DNA from: Fen-1362 sp964597035
Lineage (GTDB): Bacteria > Planctomycetota > Phycisphaerae > Sedimentisphaerales > Anaerobacaceae
Assembly (NCBI GenBank): GCA_964597035.1
Contig: CAZQWM010000001.1
Location: 124,001-188,000 of the forward strand
Length of the DNA: 64,000 nucleotides
Reading direction: 5' to 3'
In this document: one piece after another, positions 58,768 to 64,000 of the stretch
Numbering within the stretch: the first letter of the stretch is position 1
Layout of the letters: every line of letters starts with the position of its first letter
The notes under the pieces: model-generated
What the model saw: only the letters and a program-made list of their open reading frames with translations
What the model was told of the DNA's origin: nothing
The model's database searches: none
Position numbers and translations under genes: made by a program

Positions 58768-59922
58768 ATGGCATTTACAGGAAAAGCGACATATTCAGCA
58801 GGAGCGACTTTGCCGGAGCTGGCTGAGGATGTTTCGGATTTGATTGGGATTATCTCGCCTTATGAAACACCTCTTCTGGATGCACTGGGCGACCCGATGC
58901 GAGAGGCGACAAGCACGCATCATGACTGGCTCGAAGATGAGCTGCTGCCAAACAAGGACGCGGTGAACGACAACACGTTTACCGACCCTGATGTGGACAC
59001 ACAGTTTGACGTGGACAACGGCAGCAGGTTCAGGGCGGGTGATCAGATACAGATTGAGGGCAGCGAAGAGTTGATGCTGGTTACAGCGGTCAACGGTGAC
59101 ACGCTGACGGTGGTTCGCGGCTATGCGGGCACGACGGCGGAGGATTTGGCGGACAATCAGGCAATCAACATCTTAGGCAACGCTGCATTAGAAGGCGATG
59201 AGAAACCGGGAGCAAGATTCACAAATCGGACACGGCTAGGCAACTACACGCAGATATTTGCGGCGACCGTTGAGGTCAGCGGGACGGATGTTGCAGCGAG
59301 CCACCTGGGCCTGGCGGACGAGATGGATTATCAGAAACAGGAACGGCTACGCGAGCTGATTCGAGACCTTGAGAATACGGTAGTCAATGGTGGACAGCCG
59401 GCAGGTAGTCCGCAGGGAAGCGATTCGATAAGGCGGACGATGAATGGGATTGTGCAGCATTTGCAGACGAATGTCTTCCACACCGGCGATGCTGGTTTTC
59501 CATCGGGCGATGACTTAGACGAGGCGAAGATTAACTACGTGCTGCGGAACATCTGGGCCAGCAGCAGCGGCAATATCGACCTGATTGTCGCCGGTGGCTT
59601 TCAGAAGCGCAAGATTAACAATTTTGTATCGAGCAGCAGAAGTTTCGCGGCAGGTGACACAAAATTCACAGATTTGGTCAATGTCTACGAGAGTGATTTC
59701 GGTGTATGCCGGATTGTTACGACACGGTGGATGCCTCAGGATGGGGTGTTGCTTCTGGATTCGTCGCGGATATCTGTGCTGCCGTTGGCTGGTCGGAGTT
59801 TTCACTTCAAACCGTTGGCCAGCGCCGGCGACTATGAATGCGGCGAGCTGATTGGCGAATATACGCTTGAGTTAAAGAACGAGGCGGCAGGCGGGATTAT
59901 TCGGGGACTGAGCGTGAGTTGA
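58768..59922 (+). CDS. Major capsid protein, SU10-type (DUF5309-like)
   Basis: 384 residues; AGGAGG before the ATG at 58768. N-terminus ELAEDVSDLIGIISPYETPLLDALGDP is the pattern of SU10/DUF5309 capsid proteins, followed by an HSDR-like domain SRFRAGDQIQIEGSEELMLVTAVNGDTLTVVRGY, ARFTNRTRLGNYTQIFAATVEVSGT (E-loop-like) and the C-terminal IVTTRWMPQDGVLLLDSSRISVLPLAGRSFHFKPLAS. It assembles into the HK97-fold shell. The hairpin at 59937-59968 follows and may stabilise its mRNA or reduce read-through. Confidence 0.87.
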   Translation: MAFTGKATYSAGATLPELAEDVSDLIGIISPYETPLLDALGDPMREATSTHHDWLEDELLPNKDAVNDNTFTDPDVDTQFDVDNGSRFRAGDQIQIEGSEELMLVTAVNGDTLTVVRGYAGTTAEDLADNQAINILGNAALEGDEKPGARFTNRTRLGNYTQIFAATVEVSGTDVAASHLGLADEMDYQKQERLRELIRDLENTVVNGGQPAGSPQGSDSIRRTMNGIVQHLQTNVFHTGDAGFPSGDDLDEAKINYVLRNIWASSSGNIDLIVAGGFQKRKINNFVSSSRSFAAGDTKFTDLVNVYESDFGVCRIVTTRWMPQDGVLLLDSSRISVLPLAGRSFHFKPLASAGDYECGELIGEYTLELKNEAAGGIIRGLSVS

Positions 59923-59936
59923 GCGTTTGATGGATA

Positions 59937-59968
59937 GCGGATAGTCCCGACTCATCGGGACTATCCGC
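59937..59968. other. Perfect 14-bp hairpin after the major capsid gene
   Basis: GCGGATAGTCCCGA (59937-59950), loop CTCA, TCGGGACTATCCGC (59955-59968), 14 bases after the capsid stop, with no T-run. It is a likely RNA stability or partial attenuation element; related TCCCGA/TCGGGA hairpins occur at 53386-53405. Confidence 0.75.
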
Positions 59969-59994
59969 GTCCCGAATTGCGAGAAGGGAGTATA

Positions 59995-60657
59995 GTGACA
60001 ATGATAAGGTTCTGTAATGATATTGATATTTTGAAGTATGAGCCGGCATTGTTCGGCGAACTGCAGTTGGCAAATCAGATTCTGGCTGCAGGGTCTGGTG
60101 ATGAGCTTGCCGGGACGACGTTTTCCGCCAGCGGTGCGGACTTTGAATCGGCGGGCGTTGAGCCGGGCGGGGTGATTTACCTGCGGTCGGCAGACGGGTT
60201 GCTTGACGGCGCTTATGAGATTGTGGCGGTAGATTCGGCGATGCAGCTTTGCGTGTCGGTTCTGCGTGGGGATTCGGAAGCGGACCCGATAGCGCCGCCA
60301 GGGGCCAGTGACATTTCGTATCGTGTCAGCACGCTTAGGCCACAGGCGGTGGAGACGAGCCTGCGACTGACGCGGTATCTGGGAATACAGCCGGGTCAGC
60401 CGGAGAGCGATGTTTCGGCAGAGGATATTCTGGATGCGGGAGTGCTAAAAGAAGTGTGTGCGTTTGGAGTGATAGCGTCGGCGTATTCGATGCTGGCGAC
60501 TAACGTCGGCGGGGAGCAGTTCTGGAACAGAAGTATGCATTACGAAGGGCTGTATGAGAAAGGCAAGGAGCGGTGCAGGGTGGCTTTGGATGTGAACGGC
60601 GACGGTATTGCAGACAGCGTTCGATTTGGCGGGTGCGGTCGGCTGATTCGTGATTAG
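59995..60657 (+). CDS. Probable head-tail adaptor or head-completion protein
   Basis: 220 residues from GTG 59995 (AAGGGAG 4-5 bases upstream); ATG 60001 is an alternative. The first 100 residues include a small beta-domain with GVEPGGVIYLRSADGLLDGAYEIVAV and LCVSVLRGDSEADPI, as seen in phage head-tail connector proteins, then a helical part VETSLRLTRYLGIQPG and CAFGVIASAYSMLATNV. Position directly after the capsid gene supports a connector role. No confident family name. Confidence 0.6.
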   Translation: MTMIRFCNDIDILKYEPALFGELQLANQILAAGSGDELAGTTFSASGADFESAGVEPGGVIYLRSADGLLDGAYEIVAVDSAMQLCVSVLRGDSEADPIAPPGASDISYRVSTLRPQAVETSLRLTRYLGIQPGQPESDVSAEDILDAGVLKEVCAFGVIASAYSMLATNVGGEQFWNRSMHYEGLYEKGKERCRVALDVNGDGIADSVRFGGCGRLIRD

Positions 60658-60671
60658 TCGGAGGAGGAAGT

Positions 60672-61040
60672 ATGAACGTGACTCTGGATGGACAGTTGTT
60701 GTTTGATGAACCTGTGGCGATTGAAGCGGGCAGCGTCGAGCGGGAGTCAATTGAGCGGTCGGTTGCAGGATTAGACGGTGTATTGAGTGTCGATTTGGGC
60801 GGACGCAGCAGAAAGATTCGGCAGAAAGGCAAGCTGCGGGCCAGGAGCAGGGTAGAACTGAATGGCAAAGTCGAAGCGATATCGGCGTTTGTGGATGGCG
60901 ACACTCATACTCTGGTGGATTTGCAGGGCAGGACGTTTGAAAACCTGCGGGTTGATTCTTTCCATGTGAAGAGTGAGCAGGTAAGCGGGAGCGGCGTCGT
61001 TGTTGATTACGAGATGATTTGCACGCAGTTGGTGGCGTAA
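60672..61040 (+). CDS. Small virion protein, probably tail component
   Basis: 122 residues, GAGGAGG before the ATG at 60672. Mostly beta: VLSVDLGGRSRKIRQKGKLRARSRVELNGKVEAI, FVDGDTHTLVDLQGRTFENLRVDSFHVKSEQ and VVDYEMICTQL. This recalls small tail or baseplate proteins with a 'GR-RKI-Q-G-L-A-S' start, but I cannot name the family. It ends two bases before the next gene. Confidence 0.55.
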   Translation: MNVTLDGQLLFDEPVAIEAGSVERESIERSVAGLDGVLSVDLGGRSRKIRQKGKLRARSRVELNGKVEAISAFVDGDTHTLVDLQGRTFENLRVDSFHVKSEQVSGSGVVVDYEMICTQLVA

Positions 61041-61042
61041 CG

Positions 61043-61822
61043 ATGGGACTTATAAGCAGCGGAATAGATAAAGTTCGGGCATTTGAGCTGCCGGTTGGCG
61101 TGCGGACGGATGGCGGGATTGTTGCGGGACAGAGGGTTTGCTTAGTGCGATGGCGGTCGGAGTGGACCGACAAGATTCATCAGGTGTATGTCAACGGAAA
61201 GTTTGCTGGAGCGACGATTGATGCCGAGCAAAGGCAAATGGTGGTGCAAGTGGCCAGTTGTTTCGACAGAGCAGCGAGAGTCGAGGTTTTTGCGGTTGAG
61301 CCGAGTGAGGCGGATATCGATTTCAGTGGCCAGTTAGATAGAAGCGAAGGGGACAGCGGTCGTGTTAAGCTGAGCTTATTGCGGAGTCAGCGGCTGCCGG
61401 CCGATGCGAGATTCAAAGTTTACTATGACAAAGGGATGGGTGATATCGACTACGGGGAGGCGATAGGCGAAGGTTCTGTATGGGGATGCCGGCAGGATAA
61501 AGGGGGCTTTGGCTTAGCGAGGTTCGGTGAGGGGGATTTCGGCTACGAGTGGTCGGCAGGCGTGGGATTCGGCAGGGGCAGCTTCGCGTTGGGCGAATTT
61601 GGAGTGGATGCGGATATTATCGAATGGGTGAGTTCGGCATTGGAGGCGAGTGTGTATCGATTCGCGGTAAAGACAGTTGACGAGAATGGTAATGAAAGTA
61701 TCGCCAGCGAGACGGGGGATATAACAGTAATACCGGCGGCGAAACCAGCGAGTGGATTGGATGTGTTGTCGTTTGACAAAGGAGCAAATGTTTTGGCGCT
61801 TGAGACGAGTGGCGGACAGTAA
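61043..61822 (+). CDS. Virion protein with Gly/Phe-rich repeats and an FnIII-like C-terminal domain
   Basis: 259 residues from ATG 61043, two bases after the previous stop. An N-terminal beta domain (VCLVRWRSEWTDKIHQVYVNGKFAGATI) is followed by a Gly/Phe repeat region FGLARFGEGDFGYEWSAGVGFGRGSFALGEFG (about 156-187) and a fibronectin-III-like end ASVYRFAVKTVDENGNESIASETGDITVIPA. The layout fits a tail or fibre-associated structural protein. No enzyme motif seen. Confidence 0.6.
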   Translation: MGLISSGIDKVRAFELPVGVRTDGGIVAGQRVCLVRWRSEWTDKIHQVYVNGKFAGATIDAEQRQMVVQVASCFDRAARVEVFAVEPSEADIDFSGQLDRSEGDSGRVKLSLLRSQRLPADARFKVYYDKGMGDIDYGEAIGEGSVWGCRQDKGGFGLARFGEGDFGYEWSAGVGFGRGSFALGEFGVDADIIEWVSSALEASVYRFAVKTVDENGNESIASETGDITVIPAAKPASGLDVLSFDKGANVLALETSGGQ

Positions 61823-61857
61823 TAGTTCGACAAGCTCTCTATGAAAGGAGCAGGATT

Positions 61858-62643
61858 ATGGCGGAGGTTTATCCGAGTGACAATGAATTATTGAATCTGC
61901 AGGCGGATGGTGAGACTGGAGTGGAATATATAGCGACGGGGCAGTCGCCCTACTACCTGCACTTTCGCAAACTGCTGTATCGAATACTGCTGGCGACGAG
62001 ACGAGCGAATGACCTGAGGGTGTTTGATGAAGGCGGGCGGGATATGGGCGTGAAGCGAGGGAAGTTCTGGGCGGGGGCACAATTGGTCGAATATGGCGGG
62101 TCGTCCGGGAACACTTTGGCGGATGACAAGCCGGACATTTATGTATACCTGACGGCGGATGGAGAGCTTGTCACGGATGAGTATGACGGTTTTCCGGATA
62201 TGGCAGAGCAGCCGCATATTCGCTTGGCGACAATCACGACATCGGATGGGGATATAGCATCGATAACAGACCGACGGGTTGGTAATAGTATGCTGCCTTA
62301 TGGTTCGGGTGGAGTGAAGACAGCTATCGAGGCGCACACGAGCGACGATACGCTTGCTGAGTATGAGTCGGGGAGTGTGCATACGAATCTTGGTTCGACT
62401 GGGACGGTTACGCTGACACTGCCGGCATTGGCATCTGAGGGGGCGATGTTTACGTTTGCGGTTCAAGCGTCACAGGAACTGCGAATCGACCCGGGGACGA
62501 AAGCGATAAGGGACGACAGCGGGCAGACTGCGGATAAATACAAATCGGCAAGTGCTTTGGGTGCGTGTCTGAAACTGGCGGCGGATGCGAACGGCAACTG
62601 GGTGACGGTGGCGAAGAACGGGACCTGGACAGAGGAGATATAG
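61858..62643 (+). CDS. Unknown virion-type protein, possibly tail fibre/collar
   Basis: 261 residues, AAAGGAGCAGG upstream of the ATG at 61858. The first 150 residues read SPYYLHFRKLLYRILLATRRANDLRVFDEGG, GVKRGKFWAGAQLVEYGGS and PHIRLATITTSDGDIASITDRRVG. The C-terminal part is beta, GTVTLTLPALASEGAMFTFAVQASQELRIDPGTKAIRDD, as in phage fibre tips that fold as trimers. No known family. Confidence 0.55.
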   Translation: MAEVYPSDNELLNLQADGETGVEYIATGQSPYYLHFRKLLYRILLATRRANDLRVFDEGGRDMGVKRGKFWAGAQLVEYGGSSGNTLADDKPDIYVYLTADGELVTDEYDGFPDMAEQPHIRLATITTSDGDIASITDRRVGNSMLPYGSGGVKTAIEAHTSDDTLAEYESGSVHTNLGSTGTVTLTLPALASEGAMFTFAVQASQELRIDPGTKAIRDDSGQTADKYKSASALGACLKLAADANGNWVTVAKNGTWTEEI

Positions 62644-62645
62644 GG

Positions 62646-63917
62646 ATGGTTTACATGAATGATTCGAGCAGGGTGTGGCACGTTGCAAAAAGCGGCAATG
62701 ACGCTAACAGCGGGCACGCGGGGCAGTACCCGGTGAATCTGGCCAATGATGCGAAACTGACAATAGGTGCGGCAAAAAATGCGGCGAGTTCGGGCGATAC
62801 GATTATTATCTGGCCGGGAGATTATGAGGAGAGCGTTTATCTTTCTTCTAAATCATTGATGATAATCGGGACCAGTCGGAGCAAGACCAGAATAGTTCCA
62901 TCGAGCAGTCACGGGTTGTGGGGTCTGGGACCCGGTTGTGTTGTGCGTAATTTGTCGATAGAGGCGGTAGTCGGCGGGGCCCTGGGTATAAATGCTCAAT
63001 CAGTAGCGGGGCTTACAATTGATAATTGTGACCTGTACGGGGCTTATGACGCTGTTGCCATCAATCAGAGCACCGACGTCAGGATTATGAACAGTAAATT
63101 GCAGGGTAAGTACGACGGCTGTAATTTTGACAGGGTCTCGCGCCTGCTGGTCGATAACTGCGTCTTCTTCACGGACGGCACGTACGGCACAAACGCGTCT
63201 TCGAGAGGGGGGTATCTGCCGGGCGCTTATGGCGTGATACGAAACAGCATATTCTGGGCGGAGCGAAATGACAGCTCATCACAGACATGCGCCGGCATTG
63301 ACACTGTAACTGGTATGCGGAGCGCGAACTTAGTATTCGACAATTGTCTGTTTTACGCTAGGAATGGGACGAATAATACGGGCAAATGCGCCGGCATCAG
63401 CATCGATTATGTGGGCGACAAGATGACGTTCAACAACTGCGTGGTCGTTGTGCCTGCGACGAAAGGCTCGATTTACGGTGTGCATACGAACAAGAGCGGT
63501 GCAACAGCACTGTTGAAGAACTGTATCATTTCGGCTTCTGCCAGCGGGACACCGACGCAGATATATGATTTGAAGAATGCGATCGGGTCGATAGTCGCAG
63601 CTAATTGCAGCTACGCGACGGCCAGTGGGGTTATAACACAACAGGCGACCGGCTGGGCCAACGGACTGGCGGAGGCGTTGTTTACCAATGGTGCGGCGAA
63701 CAAGCTGGTGGTCGATGGTTCGGGCAGAGTCGATGCGAGCAGTGTAAATGATATCGACGGTGACTTGCTGGCCAAAGCGGCGAAGATGCTGATGAATAAG
63801 GCGGTGCAGAACAAACTCACCGGCGAGATTAAATATTACGACGACGACAGCCAGACGGTGATACTGACACATACGCCAGATGAGGATGGGTCGAGCTTTA
63901 CGAGGGCGGTGAGCTAA
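62646..63917 (+). CDS. Right-handed beta-helix tail-spike-like protein
   Basis: 423 residues from ATG 62646, two bases after the previous stop (an ATG at 62655 is also in frame). WHVAKSGNDANSGHAGQYPV and TIGAAKNAASSGDTIIIWPGDYEESVYLSSKSLMIIGTSRSKTRIV start a pectate-lyase-like parallel beta-helix with many I-x-N-C and L-x-x-N-C turns (LLVDNCVFF, FDNCLFYA, LLKNCIISA). The C-terminus AAKMLMNKAVQNKLTGEIKYYDDDSQTVILTHTP is a phage-tail-type module. It probably recognises or cuts surface polysaccharide; no catalytic residues are certain. Overlaps the next start by one base. Confidence 0.72.
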   Translation: MVYMNDSSRVWHVAKSGNDANSGHAGQYPVNLANDAKLTIGAAKNAASSGDTIIIWPGDYEESVYLSSKSLMIIGTSRSKTRIVPSSSHGLWGLGPGCVVRNLSIEAVVGGALGINAQSVAGLTIDNCDLYGAYDAVAINQSTDVRIMNSKLQGKYDGCNFDRVSRLLVDNCVFFTDGTYGTNASSRGGYLPGAYGVIRNSIFWAERNDSSSQTCAGIDTVTGMRSANLVFDNCLFYARNGTNNTGKCAGISIDYVGDKMTFNNCVVVVPATKGSIYGVHTNKSGATALLKNCIISASASGTPTQIYDLKNAIGSIVAANCSYATASGVITQQATGWANGLAEALFTNGAANKLVVDGSGRVDASSVNDIDGDLLAKAAKMLMNKAVQNKLTGEIKYYDDDSQTVILTHTPDEDGSSFTRAVS

Positions 63918-64000
63918 TGCAGCCGGTGTGGCTAAAAGAGGCGTTGTTCGCGGGGCAGACAGCCGTCGGGCATAAGCTGGCTACTTCGCTTGGTTTAGGG
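63917..64000 (+). CDS. Start of next virion-module gene, cut by the window edge
   Basis: The first 28 codons after the overlapping TAATG (ATG 63917): MQPVWLKEALFAGQTAVGHK and LATSLGLG. Too short to identify; its position continues the tail module. Confidence 0.5.
   Translation, partial: MQPVWLKEALFAGQTAVGHKLATSLGLG

Noticed and set aside
1..64000. CRISPR array, rRNA genes, insertion sequences with transposase
   Set aside because: I found no regularly spaced repeats with spacers, no rRNA text and no DDE or HUH transposase reading frame; only short dispersed repeats are present.

Overview
The window looks like a chromosomal segment of a Planctomycetota bacterium of the Phycisphaerae/Sedimentisphaerales type. 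This is inferred from the dockerin-like C-terminus (GDINNNCKVDLFDLAIMASRWL) on a secreted Kelch/FG-GAP protein, a pseudopilin trio, a probable Re-type citrate synthase and the gene styles; no rRNA is present to confirm it. Most genes have clear Shine-Dalgarno sites (AAGGAG/GGAGG), which fix many starts.

Left part (1-6.4 kb): the 3' part of enolase, a small membrane protein, a haem-type sensor kinase behind a secreted beta-propeller protein, and aspS. Next (6.4-16.6 kb, mostly minus strand) comes a phage-derived 'front end': large and small terminase, a DUF1376-like replication protein, a ParB-like protein, a GNAT-fold protein, an ABC ATPase and an HTH protein. Ordinary-looking genes (rpiB, an oligoribonuclease, a methyltransferase-like gene) are interspersed. 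Five candidate small RNAs lie in its gaps. Three have a sigma70-like promoter and a Rho-independent terminator whose loop is CU-rich and anti-Shine-Dalgarno-like.

Middle (16.7-53 kb): core genes tsaB, mprF-like, comM, thrC, menA, miaA, ispA, dxs, nadK and dinG. There is also a three-gene unknown cluster with a duplicated novel domain, an AT-richer island with the DarTG toxin-antitoxin pair, a 200-bp dispersed repeat, an HNH-AP2 nuclease next to tRNA-Leu(UAA), a lipid or envelope sugar cluster (two ArnT-like transferases, an ArnC-like GT2, a ChbG/HpnK deacetylase, one tyrosine-phosphatase-like enzyme and one apparently dead paralogue), and three pilin-like genes.

Right part (53-64 kb): several REP-like repeats, a secreted propeller/dockerin protein, then a colinear plus-strand virion module (portal, scaffold-like, SU10-type major capsid, head/tail connectors, beta-helix tail protein) that runs off the window.

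The most interesting reading is that the terminase module (8-16.5 kb, minus) and the portal-capsid-tail module (56.6-64 kb, plus) are two halves of one domesticated phage or gene-transfer-agent-like system. A single inversion with ends just past terL and just before the portal would restore the usual terS-terL-portal-capsid order. No integrase, lysis or repressor gene was seen in the window.
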